A program made the position numbers and the translations under genes. A stretch of 64,000 bases of DNA from Oscillospiraceae bacterium. Its GTDB lineage: Bacteria > Bacillota > Clostridia > Oscillospirales > Acutalibacteraceae. A model generated the notes under the pieces. The model had not been told where the DNA came from. It saw only the letters and a program-made list of their open reading frames with translations, and did no database searches. The stretch is taken from positions 118,150-182,149 of the forward strand of contig SVOT01000003.1 of assembly GCA_015066225.1 (NCBI GenBank), given 5' to 3'. Below are positions 25,075-32,317 of this stretch, piece after piece (positions within the stretch are counted from its first letter, which is position 1; each line of letters begins with the position of its first letter).

Positions 25075-27195
25075 TCACTTTACAACCTTCGGCACAATCC
25101 AACTGTCTTCGTTGCTTTCGGGGGCGCCTTTGAGAAGGTCTGCCCTTGCGAAGGGTTGTTTGCGCACGTCTTCACGCAGAACGTTGAACATAGGTGCAAC
25201 GTATATCATCGGCTCAACCTCATCGGTATTGACAGCACTGAGGCTATCCTCTGCCGATTTCATATCGCCGAAAATTGCTTTCATTGTTTTTTCTTCGTCA
25301 TCTGTGAGCTTGATTTCGTTCACAGACTGAAGGTCTTTGAGCTTCTGCTCAAGGGTAACTACCCTTTCGCCCTTTGCTTTGCCCTCGCTCTGAATTGCTG
25401 CAGAGGAGGTGCCCACAACTGACTGAGCAGCCTCGGTGCCTCTGATAGCAACGTTTGCCTCAAAGAGCTGCATTTCGCTGACAGGTGACGGAGCCCCGAG
25501 CATCTGATCCTGTGCATTACCATCAAGGGGGAACACAATAACGTCACGGATTGTTTCGGTGTCTTCAAGAAGCATAATCATTCTGTCAACACCGGGAGCC
25601 ATACCTGCGTGGGGCGGAGCACCGTACTGGAATGCTTCATAAAGAGCGCTGAAGCGTGCGGCAAGCTCCTCCTCGCTGTAGCCTGCGATTTCGAAGGCCT
25701 TTCTCATAATCTCAACGTCGTGGTTTCTGACAGCACCCGATGCAAGCTCAATACCGTTACAAACAAGGTCATACTGATAAGCGAGAACCTCTGTGGGGTC
25801 TTTTGTGAGAAGTGCCTCAAGACCGCCCTGGGGCATTGAGAAGGGGTTATGAGTGAATATTGTTTTACCTGTGCTGTCGTCGATTTCATACATGGGGAAA
25901 TCAACAACAAAGCAGAATTCAAATCTGTTTTTATTTATGAGCTCAAGCTCGTTACCGAGCCAATCACGCACACCGCCCGCATTTTTTGCGGCAACGTCCT
26001 CTGCCATATCGCAGATGAAGAAGATTGTTTCGCCCTCTTTAAGACCTGTGAGCTCAACAATTTCTTTTTTCTGTGCATCGTCAAGCTTTTTAACGATGGG
26101 GTCATCCTTGAACTCGCATTTTTCTGCGTCAAGAAGAGTGATGTGTGCAAGACCCTGCATACCCAGCTTTTTCTGTGCAAATGCAAGAGATTTGTCAAAG
26201 AACCATCTTTCGTTTTTACAAGGTGCAACAATAGCTCTTACAACCTTACCCTTGAACACGGGGAAGTTAACTGTTTTGAAGAATTCTGTCAAATCACAGA
26301 TTTCAAGGGGGTTTCTGAGGTCGGGCTTGTCGGAGCCGTATCTGAGCATTGCCTCTTTAAAGGTGATGTGTCTGAAGGGCTCAGCGCTTACAGGCTCGTG
26401 ATGGCCCTGAAACTCCTTGAAGATTGCTCTGATTACTCTTTCGCAAACTGCAAGAACCTCTTCCTGAGTGGCGAAAGCCATTTCAAAGTCAAGCTGATAG
26501 AATTCGCCGGGTGAACGGTCTGCACGTGCGTCCTCATCACGGAAGCAGGGCGCAATCTGGAAATATCTGTCAAAGCCCGAAACCATAAGAAGCTGCTTGA
26601 ACTGCTGAGGTGCCTGGGGAAGAGCATAGAATTTGCCGGGGTGCTTACGGCTGGGAACAAGGAAGTCTCTTGCGCCCTCGGGTGATGAAGCTGTGAGAAT
26701 AGGTGTCTGAATCTCAAGGAAGCCCTCATCCTCCATAAGCCTTCTCATATATCTGATAATCTGAGAACGGCGAACAATGCTTGCGCTGACCTTGGGATTT
26801 CTGAGGTCAAGGAAGCGGTTTTTAAGGCGAAGATTTTCATTTGAGGTTTTTGATGAGAAAATCTCAAAGGGAAGATCCTTTACACACTTGCCGAGAACAG
26901 CGAAGCTGTTAACGATAAGCTCAACCTTACCTGTGTCGATATTATTATTGACTGTTTCCTCATCCCTGAGAGAAACAGTGCCTTTGACGGAGATAACTGT
27001 TTCGATTTTGTTGCTGTCGAGCTTTTCAATCATTTCAGGGTCGTTGACAACAAGCTGTGTGATGCCCGTGTAATCACGAAGGTCGATAAACAAAACGCCG
27101 CCGTGGTCACGCTTGGAATGAATCCAGCCTGCAAGTTCAATTTCCTGACCGACATGAGCTTCTCTTATGTCGTTACAAAAATGACTTCTGTACAT
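25075..27195 (-). CDS. aspS: Aspartyl-tRNA synthetase fused at its C-terminus to GatC
   Basis: 706 residues from ATG 27195 (AGGAGG, 6-base spacing); a longer frame to 27321 runs into the T-box terminator and is not used. Residues 1 to about 590 are a complete bacterial AspRS: anticodon-binding OB fold, class II motif 2 (FRDEDARADR), GAD insertion domain, and motif 3 (APGVDRM). RDHGG places His31 where non-discriminating AspRSs have histidine, predicting that Asp is loaded on both tRNA-Asp and tRNA-Asn. After a linker (about 590-625) rich in Ala/Ser/Gly/Lys comes GatC: acidic helices, then VEPMIYVAPMFNVLREDV and the end SWIVPKVVK, matching the GatC core. GatA follows 10 bases downstream. Confidence 0.95.
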   Translation of the reverse strand: MYRSHFCNDIREAHVGQEIELAGWIHSKRDHGGVLFIDLRDYTGITQLVVNDPEMIEKLDSNKIETVISVKGTVSLRDEETVNNNIDTGKVELIVNSFAVLGKCVKDLPFEIFSSKTSNENLRLKNRFLDLRNPKVSASIVRRSQIIRYMRRLMEDEGFLEIQTPILTASSPEGARDFLVPSRKHPGKFYALPQAPQQFKQLLMVSGFDRYFQIAPCFRDEDARADRSPGEFYQLDFEMAFATQEEVLAVCERVIRAIFKEFQGHHEPVSAEPFRHITFKEAMLRYGSDKPDLRNPLEICDLTEFFKTVNFPVFKGKVVRAIVAPCKNERWFFDKSLAFAQKKLGMQGLAHITLLDAEKCEFKDDPIVKKLDDAQKKEIVELTGLKEGETIFFICDMAEDVAAKNAGGVRDWLGNELELINKNRFEFCFVVDFPMYEIDDSTGKTIFTHNPFSMPQGGLEALLTKDPTEVLAYQYDLVCNGIELASGAVRNHDVEIMRKAFEIAGYSEEELAARFSALYEAFQYGAPPHAGMAPGVDRMIMLLEDTETIRDVIVFPLDGNAQDQMLGAPSPVSEMQLFEANVAIRGTEAAQSVVGTSSAAIQSEGKAKGERVVTLEQKLKDLQSVNEIKLTDDEEKTMKAIFGDMKSAEDSLSAVNTDEVEPMIYVAPMFNVLREDVRKQPFARADLLKGAPESNEDSWIVPKVVK

Positions 27196-27224
27196 CGTTT
27201 GCCTCCTATATAAATGAAAATTAT

Positions 27225-27442
27225 AGTAAAATAAAAAGCCCCGAGAATTCCGAAGAATTCTCGGGACGAGTAAATGAATTAACCCGCGGTGCCACCCGTT
27301 TTGAAGCATTAAAAAATGCAACCACTTTTATATTAAGTTTTGACGCCGAGGGAGTGTTCCCGAGTTTACTACTCATTCGAAGTGCGCTTTCAGTCCGTGA
27401 CGCACTATCCCTACCGAACTTTCCAAGAAAACTGAGTCTCCG
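27225..27442 (-). promoter_or_regulatory. T-box riboswitch leader of the aspS-gatC operon
   Basis: On the minus strand the T-box GGGTGGCACCGCGGG (27297-27283) is followed by a strong terminator, CCCGAGAATTC / GAATTCTCGGG with a TTCG loop and CTTTTTATTTT (27266-27228). Upstream is a stem-I tip: an AG bulge (GGATAG), stem GTGCG/CGCAC and a 14-base loop. Uncharged tRNA bound by the T-box should favour the antiterminator and switch the operon on. I could not assign the specifier codon with confidence (Asn AAC or Asp GAC are the expected candidates). Confidence 0.85.
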
Positions 27443-27448
27443 TGTAAG

Positions 27449-27476
27449 ATTATATCATTTGTTTTTTTGTTGTCAA
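27449..27476 (-). promoter_or_regulatory. SigA promoter of the T-box operon
   Basis: TTGACA (27476-27471), a 16-base spacer and a perfect TATAAT (27454-27449) on the minus strand. The 27477-27582 gap to the divergent tRNA promoter is AT-rich with nothing else recognised. Confidence 0.85.
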
Positions 27477-27582
27477 GATTTTTTTATCTTTTTCCAAAAT
27501 ATTTATACTATTATTATATTCAGAGCATTTTTTAATATACAGCAATAATTTCCTGAAAATTAAAATTTTTTGAATTTTTCCC

Positions 27583-27611
27583 TTGACATTTGCAAAAACT
27601 GATAGTATAAT
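27583..27611 (+). promoter_or_regulatory. Promoter of tRNA-Gln
   Basis: TTGACA (27583-27588), a 17-base spacer and TATAAT (27606-27611): consensus at every position. Confidence 0.85.
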
Positions 27612-27624
27612 AACGTACGTTCTT

Positions 27625-27698
27625 AGCGGGATAGTGTAACGGTAGCACGACAGACTCTGACTCTGTTTGTTGGGGTTCGAATCCCTATCCCGCTGCCA
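27625..27698 (+). tRNA. tRNA-Gln (anticodon CTG)
   Basis: 74 bases including CCA. Acceptor AGCGGGA/TCCCGCT, discriminator G, anticodon CTG at 27657-27659 in the loop CTCTGAC, and T-arm TGGGGTTCGAATCCCTA. It lies back to back with the aspS-gatC/gatA/gatB operon. Glutaminyl-tRNA in many Clostridia is itself made by GatCAB. Confidence 0.95.
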
Positions 27699-27699
27699 G

Positions 27700-27733
27700 A
27701 AAACGACAGATTCCGACAGGAATCTGTCGTTTT
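27700..27733 (+). terminator. Terminator of tRNA-Gln
   Basis: Perfect 15-bp stem AAAACGACAGATTCC / GGAATCTGTCGTTTT with a GACA loop. It overlaps the first bases after the CCA end. Confidence 0.8.
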
Positions 27734-27740
27734 CAACTTA

Positions 27741-27905
27741 ATCCACCCTTGTGGGTGGGTGAAATCGTCTTCGACGATGAAATCCAACTTCGTTGGATGA
27801 AATCCGCCTCGACGGCGGATGGGTGGATTTAATTTCATCTGAGGCAAAGCCGAAGATTTCATCAGCTTTAGCTGATTTCATCCTTGCGTCAGCAAGGATT
27901 TCATT
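27741..27905. repeat. Iterated hairpin array with GATGAAATC linkers
   Basis: No gene. Successive short hairpins of different stem sequence are joined by the same linker, GA(T)GAAAT: ATCGTC/GACGAT, ATCCAAC/GTTGGAT, ATCCGCC/GGCGGAT, ATCAGC/GCTGAT and ATCCTTGC/GCAAGGAT, with TTCG-like 3-5 base loops. A CCACCC/GGGTGG pair encloses the first half. Stems differ but every arm still pairs. Confidence 0.8.
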
Positions 27906-27977
27906 TTCTGTATGGGTTCGAATTCATATGTAAACTGCCGAAAATATCTTTTTCGTAGCCCATAGACAGAAAACAGA

Positions 27978-28008
27978 AACCACCCAACAGGGTGGTTTTT
28001 TGTTTTTC
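27978..28008 (+). terminator. Orphan terminator-like hairpin
   Basis: AACCACCC / GGGTGGTT with an AACA loop, followed by TTTTGTTTTT. No gene precedes it directly on this strand apart from tRNA-Gln and the hairpin array. Confidence 0.6.
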
Positions 28009-28025
28009 TTGTTATTTTTGGTTAC

Positions 28026-28108
28026 TTGGGATTCGCACCCAACAATAAATTAATACAATCGGCGCTTGCGCCCCGAAACTTGCCACTTGCCACTTGCAAC
28101 CTGCAACT
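28026..28108 (+). repeat. Mosaic intergenic repeat block 2
   Basis: GGGATTCGCACCCAACAA, then AAATTAATACAATCGGCGC, TTGCGCCCCGAAACTTGCC and several CACTTGC words. It is the same module as at 21064-21134 and 63952-64000, and inverted at 55263-55335. Confidence 0.8.
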
Positions 28109-28137
28109 AAAAAACACCTGCCAAGGCAGGTGTTTTT
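28109..28137. terminator. Terminator of the RlmI-like gene (bidirectional)
   Basis: AAAAAACACCTGCC / GGCAGGTGTTTTTT with a 2-base loop, immediately after the stop codon of the minus-strand methyltransferase. Confidence 0.85.
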
Positions 28138-29361
28138 TCATACCACTTGGAATATATAAAATTTAAGGTAATCTGTCTCGGGCACGTTCCAAAGAATCGG
28201 GTGGTCGGCGCTTTGCTGACGGCACTCAATCTGGCGAAGGCTCACGCCTGCATCCGCAGAAGCGTCAGAAAGCATTTTTCTGAACAAATCATCCGGCATA
28301 AAGTGTGAGCAGGAGCAGGTTGCAAGGTAACCGCCACGGGGCAACAGCTTCATTGCCTTCATATTAATTTCTTTATAGCCACGGTATGCACTTTTTACCG
28401 TTGCACTGCTTTTTGTGAATGCGGGCGGGTCAAGAATAATAAAATCATAGTCACAGGATTTATTTTCTTTCATTTCGGTTAACAAATCAAATACGTTGGC
28501 ACATTTAAACTCCATATTCTCAAATTTGTTAAGCTCCGCATTACCCTTTGCTGTTTTCAGAGCATCCTCTGAAATGTCAACGGCTGTAACAAGAGCAGCC
28601 TCGCCTGCCGCCGCATTGAGGGCAAATGCCCCCGTATGGGTGAAGCAATCAAGCACCCTTCTGCCTTTTGCGATTTTTCTGATTGCCATTCTGTTGTATT
28701 TCTGGTCAAGGAAAAAGCCCGTTTTCTGACCGTTGATATAGTCAACGTTATAGAGAATACCGTTTTCACAAATCCGGGTGATGCCATCGAGGTCTGTTCT
28801 GAGCCCATCGCCAACAAAAAAGCCCTTGTACTGCCCCATTCCCTCACGCTCACGGATGCTCACGTCGTTTCTTTCGTAAACAGCGTCAATAACCTCACCC
28901 TGCTCACGAAGCACCTTGACAATCATCGGAATGAGAAAATGCTTGATTCTTTCGACGCCGAGAGAGAGCACCTGAACAACTATCACGTTATTGAACCTGT
29001 CAACGGTAAGCCCCGGAAAAGAATCCGCCTCGCCGAAAATAAGGCGACAGCATTTAAAATCCTCGTCGCCCATAACTGTGCGGCGATAATCTATTGCATA
29101 CCTTACACGTCTTTCATAAAATGCTTCGTCGAATTTGTCGTTTGCATTGCGGGAAATTATGCGCACCCTTATTTTAGAGTTGTCGTTTATGTAGCCCGAG
29201 CCGAGATACCTGTTTTTGCCCGAATACACATCAACCACGTCACCGTTTTCATAGCTACCCGAAACCTCTGTTATTTCCTCAGCGAAAACCCACGGATGGC
29301 CGCCTTTTATATGTTTTTCGCCCTTGGGGGTTATTGTTACTTTTGTGAATTCTCTTGCCAT
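28138..29361 (-). CDS. Class I SAM-dependent rRNA methyltransferase, RlmI family, with PUA domain
   Basis: 407 residues from ATG 29361 (GAGG 6 bases upstream). An N-terminal PUA RNA-binding domain (about 1-80, KGGHPWVFAEEI) is followed by an EEHEE-like segment and the Rossmann domain: the SAM loop DCFTHTGAFALNAAAG near 225 and the catalytic motif LDPPAFTKS near 315. RlmI methylates a cytosine of 23S rRNA (C1962 in E. coli) at C5. The conserved late cysteine is in CSCSHFM. It has its own terminator. The exact site in this organism is inferred from family only. Confidence 0.92.
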   Translation of the reverse strand: MAREFTKVTITPKGEKHIKGGHPWVFAEEITEVSGSYENGDVVDVYSGKNRYLGSGYINDNSKIRVRIISRNANDKFDEAFYERRVRYAIDYRRTVMGDEDFKCCRLIFGEADSFPGLTVDRFNNVIVVQVLSLGVERIKHFLIPMIVKVLREQGEVIDAVYERNDVSIREREGMGQYKGFFVGDGLRTDLDGITRICENGILYNVDYINGQKTGFFLDQKYNRMAIRKIAKGRRVLDCFTHTGAFALNAAAGEAALVTAVDISEDALKTAKGNAELNKFENMEFKCANVFDLLTEMKENKSCDYDFIILDPPAFTKSSATVKSAYRGYKEINMKAMKLLPRGGYLATCSCSHFMPDDLFRKMLSDASADAGVSLRQIECRQQSADHPILWNVPETDYLKFYIFQVV

Positions 29362-29426
29362 TGTAAACCTCACAGAAAATTTTTAACAGAAAAAGTATAT
29401 ACTTTTTTACCGGTTTAGGCAAGATA

Positions 29427-29672
29427 TTAAAACAAAAATGTTTGTCCCAGAAGAAGGATTATCACACCCGGCACGGAGAAAAGACTGCTGAATATTATAG
29501 TATAGATGTTTATACCGAGACTCAGCGGCACAAAATAGCCCACAGCGCCAACTGCACAAAGAGCACCCACGCCACCGAGAGCACTTGTAAATAACGATTT
29601 AAAAAAGCATCCGCTTTTTTTAAAAACAAACAGCATCAGGCACAGCAAAAAAGCACCTGCAAAATATATCAT
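29427..29672 (-). CDS. bofA: BofA-family pro-sigma-K processing inhibitor
   Basis: 81 residues with two or three membrane helices. The C-terminal half (PLSLGINIYTIIFSSLFSVPG) matches the conserved BofA core, where SLGI and the helix ending GxPG recur. In Bacillus, BofA sits in the outer forespore membrane and holds the SpoIVFB protease inactive until engulfment is complete. Its start overlaps the end of a YaaL-like gene by 4 bases, the same neighbour as in Bacillus (yaaL-bofA), which strengthens both calls. Confidence 0.8.
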   Translation of the reverse strand: MIYFAGAFLLCLMLFVFKKSGCFFKSLFTSALGGVGALCAVGAVGYFVPLSLGINIYTIIFSSLFSVPGVIILLLGQTFLF

Positions 29673-29902
29673 TTTTTATTCTGCTCCTTTTTCAGTTTAT
29701 TGAGAAGATATCCATGCTTTATTTCAAGACTTCTCAGCTCAAGCACCGCTGACTCCACAAGCTCCTTTTCCGTGGCTTCGGAAAGCTTGAAATACGCCAT
29801 TTTAATTAAAAAACGCACCTGTCCGATTTCTTTTAAAAGCATTTCCTCTTCGGTTAATTTTTTTATTCTTGAATATAAATGAGTGTTATAAATCGCCGTC
29901 AC
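29669..29902 (-). CDS. yaaL: YaaL-like small protein (DUF2508)
   Basis: 77 residues, predicted fully helical and soluble, rich in Leu, Glu and Lys (EEEMLLKEIGQVRFLIKMAY, then FKLSEATEKELVE). Length, helical pattern and position directly before bofA fit DUF2508/YaaL. Function is unknown. Translation is coupled to bofA through a 4-base overlap. Confidence 0.75.
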   Translation of the reverse strand: MTAIYNTHLYSRIKKLTEEEMLLKEIGQVRFLIKMAYFKLSEATEKELVESAVLELRSLEIKHGYLLNKLKKEQNKK

Positions 29903-29985
29903 CTCTGTAATATTATATTAGGGATTATTATTTATAATTACTCGCATACAATATATATGCGTATATTTTTAAATCAGAGGTGCTT

Positions 29986-30186
29986 ATGGACAGACATTCT
30001 TTTACCTACGAGCAATTTTGCAACGTAGTCGGAAAAAACGTTATTATTGAAGAGCTGACCTTTCACAACGGCAGAAAAAAGGTGCGTTGCCTTCACTCAT
30101 ACAGGTGCAAGGACCAGGGCGGTTGCACCAACAAATATGTTTTGCGACGTATTGAGAAGGCTGTTGAAAAAAGCAAAGAGGAATAG
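29986..30186 (+). CDS. Small cysteine-containing protein, unknown function
   Basis: 66 residues from ATG 29986 with AGAGG 5 bases upstream. The first half is mixed and the centre has three cysteines (RCLHSYRCKDQGGCTN), a spacing that could bind a metal. The C-terminus is a basic helix. It is divergent from yaaL-bofA. The bases CATACAATA at 29945-29953 resemble the -10 element of SigE/SigK sporulation promoters. I do not recognise the family. Confidence 0.6.
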   Translation: MDRHSFTYEQFCNVVGKNVIIEELTFHNGRKKVRCLHSYRCKDQGGCTNKYVLRRIEKAVEKSKEE

Positions 30187-30192
30187 TATAAT
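30164..30192 (+). promoter_or_regulatory. Promoter of hemW
   Basis: TTGAAA (30164-30169), a 17-base spacer and TATAAT (30187-30192). The -35 box lies inside the end of the preceding small gene. Confidence 0.7.
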
Positions 30193-30222
30193 ATCACCAT
30201 ACTTTATAAAAGGGGTGGTATT

Positions 30223-31338
30223 TTGTCGGGCGTTTATATTCACATTCCGTTCTGCAAATCGAAATGTCCTTATTGCGATTTTTACTCTTACCCAAAGGGC
30301 GACAAGGAAAAAGCCGAGTATGTTGACGCCCTTGTTGACGAAATAAGAAGCAAAAGACGTGTTGCCACTTTTGTCCCCCACAGCTTCAAGGCAGATTCGC
30401 TGTATCTTGGCGGCGGAACCCCGTCGGTGCTTTCGGGCGAAGCGCTTTTCAGAATAATCACCGCCGCAAGGGAGCAGTTTCTCACCGATGAAAATGCAGA
30501 AATAACCGTTGAATGCAACCCCAACTCCGATATCGAGGGGATTTTGCCACACCTGAAAAAAGCGGGTGTAAACAGAATATCTCTGGGTATGCAATCCTGC
30601 GTTGAGAAGGAGCGAAGGCTTCTTGGCAGGGCATCTGACAAAGCGAGAATTATGCAGGTTATTGACCTTTTCAGAAAAAGCGGAATAGATAACATTTCTC
30701 TTGATATTATGCTCGGCATCCCCTGCCAGACAAAAGAAAGCCTGCAGGAAACGTTGAATTTTATAAAAGAAACCGGCGTGCCCCATGTCAGCGCATATAT
30801 TCTAAAAATTGAAGAAAACACCCATTTTTATAAAAACCGTGACAAATACGATTTCCCCGATGAGGACAGCGTATGCGATCTTTACAAGCAATGCTCGGAT
30901 TTTCTTACCCAAAACGGCTACGAGCATTACGAAATTTCCAACTTCGCCAAAAAGGGCTTTGAAAGCAGGCACAACACAAAATACTGGCTTCTTGAGGATT
31001 ATCTCGGAATCGGCCCCGGCGCACATTCTTTTGTTGACGGCAAAAGGTTTTATTTTGAAAGCGACACCGAAAAGTTTATTTCGGGCAGCCCCCCGATTTA
31101 TGACGGCGACGGCGGTGACGCTGAGGAATTCATTATGCTGTCGCTCCGCCTGAAAAAAGGGCTTGACATTGACGAGCTTTGTGAAAGATACGGCGAAAGC
31201 TACCTTTCACCAATAAAGAAAAAAGCCCCCCTCCTTGCGGAGAAAGGCTTGATTAATTTTGACGGTAATGCTTTGTCGCTGACAGAAAGCGGAATGCTCC
31301 TGTCAAACAGCATCATCGCTGAGTTTATTTATTTTTAA
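30223..31338 (+). CDS. hemW: Radical SAM heme chaperone HemW (HemN-like)
   Basis: 371 residues from a TTG start (AGGGGTGG 5-10 bases upstream; no in-frame ATG fits). The radical SAM motif CxxxCxxC is in PFCKSKCPYCDFYSYP at the N-terminus, followed by the glycine-rich GGGTPS and the SAM-contact ECNPNS. The extra cysteine after the motif seen in true HemN is replaced by the HemW-type DF. HemW binds heme and delivers it to respiratory proteins. The 3' end overlaps the convergent apbE by 36 bases. Confidence 0.92.
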   Translation: MSGVYIHIPFCKSKCPYCDFYSYPKGDKEKAEYVDALVDEIRSKRRVATFVPHSFKADSLYLGGGTPSVLSGEALFRIITAAREQFLTDENAEITVECNPNSDIEGILPHLKKAGVNRISLGMQSCVEKERRLLGRASDKARIMQVIDLFRKSGIDNISLDIMLGIPCQTKESLQETLNFIKETGVPHVSAYILKIEENTHFYKNRDKYDFPDEDSVCDLYKQCSDFLTQNGYEHYEISNFAKKGFESRHNTKYWLLEDYLGIGPGAHSFVDGKRFYFESDTEKFISGSPPIYDGDGGDAEEFIMLSLRLKKGLDIDELCERYGESYLSPIKKKAPLLAEKGLINFDGNALSLTESGMLLSNSIIAEFIYF

Positions 31339-32316
31339 ATCAGACGTGGGATTTTTAACCCCATCGGAGCAAATTATTTCATTATCTGTGGTAATAAGAA
31401 CATATTCAAAGTCGTTGTTTTCTTTTATGAATTCAACGGCTTTGTTTTTACCCATAACAAAAAGCGAGGTAGAATATGCATCGCACAATGCACCGTTTTT
31501 GCCGATAACGGTAACGCTTTTAAGGTCGCTCTCAGCAGGTTTACCCGTTTCAGGGTCGATAATATGGTGATAAGCTTTGCCCTCAAATTCAAAATATCTC
31601 TCGTACGCACCCGAGGTTACAACCGAAAGGTTGCCGCCACATTCAAATGAGCAGGCAATTTCAGAATTGTTATCGGGGTCCTTTACGCCAACGCTCCAAT
31701 AACCCTTTTTTTCATTCTCGCCACAGAGCACAATGTTACCACCCAGAGAAACTATGCCGCATATTCCGTTTTCTTTTGCAATTTCGAGGAGCCTGCCACC
31801 GAGATAACCCTTGGCAACGCCACCGAAAGAAATCTGAGTGCCCTTTTCTTTTTTCACACTGGTGCCGTCAAGAGTTATTCTGTCAATGCCCACAAGGGTT
31901 AAAGCACTTTCCAATGCCTTCTCCTTCGGCACTCCGTAGTTACCGTTATCAAAGCCCCACAGCCTCAAAACAGGCATAACGGTTATATCAAATGCACCAT
32001 CTGTTTTTTCAAAGGCAGCTTTGGAAATTTTTATTATTTCGGCAGTATCACGGGATATTTCACATTCCGTTTCACAGCTGTTTATGCGGGAAGCGTCGCT
32101 TTCGGGAGCATTCGCATCAAAAAGCTTTTCAAGTCGCCTGATTTCATTTTCAAGAAGCGTTACCGCTTCTGTTTCGTCGCATAAACTACTGAACACTCTT
32201 ATTTGCATAAGAGTGTTCATAGCTGTTAGATTAGTTGTTTGCTCCTGTGGGGCTGCACAAGAGCACAAGCCCGTGAGAATAACTGCACACATCAGAAGAG
32301 CTACAGCTTTTTTCAT
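31303..32316 (-). CDS. apbE: FAD:protein FMN transferase (ApbE), lipoprotein
   Basis: 337 residues from ATG 32316. A lipoprotein signal with Cys in LTGLCSC directs the enzyme to the outer face of the membrane. Family marks: MNTLMQIRVF, DAxxPESDASRIN, DGAFDITVMP near 105, SFGGVAKGYLGG near 165, and the Mg-binding C-terminal DAYSTSLFVMGK. It covalently attaches FMN to threonine in extracytoplasmic flavoproteins such as RnfG/NqrC or fumarate reductases. The start codon is 2 bases after the mltG stop, so it is the last gene of the long minus-strand operon. Confidence 0.95.
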   Translation of the reverse strand: MKKAVALLMCAVILTGLCSCAAPQEQTTNLTAMNTLMQIRVFSSLCDETEAVTLLENEIRRLEKLFDANAPESDASRINSCETECEISRDTAEIIKISKAAFEKTDGAFDITVMPVLRLWGFDNGNYGVPKEKALESALTLVGIDRITLDGTSVKKEKGTQISFGGVAKGYLGGRLLEIAKENGICGIVSLGGNIVLCGENEKKGYWSVGVKDPDNNSEIACSFECGGNLSVVTSGAYERYFEFEGKAYHHIIDPETGKPAESDLKSVTVIGKNGALCDAYSTSLFVMGKNKAVEFIKENNDFEYVLITTDNEIICSDGVKNPTSDLKINKLSDDAV

Positions 32317-32317
32317 A

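Noticed and set aside
27196..27321. Longer aspS start at 27321
   Set aside because: It would place the start upstream of the T-box terminator; ATG 27195 has AGGAGG at proper spacing.
27623..27862. 79-residue frame antisense to tRNA-Gln
   Set aside because: Overlaps a clear tRNA, its terminator and the hairpin array.
27741..27905. CRISPR array or attenuator series
   Set aside because: The constant part is only about 9 bases and the variable parts are hairpins; no T tracts follow the stems.
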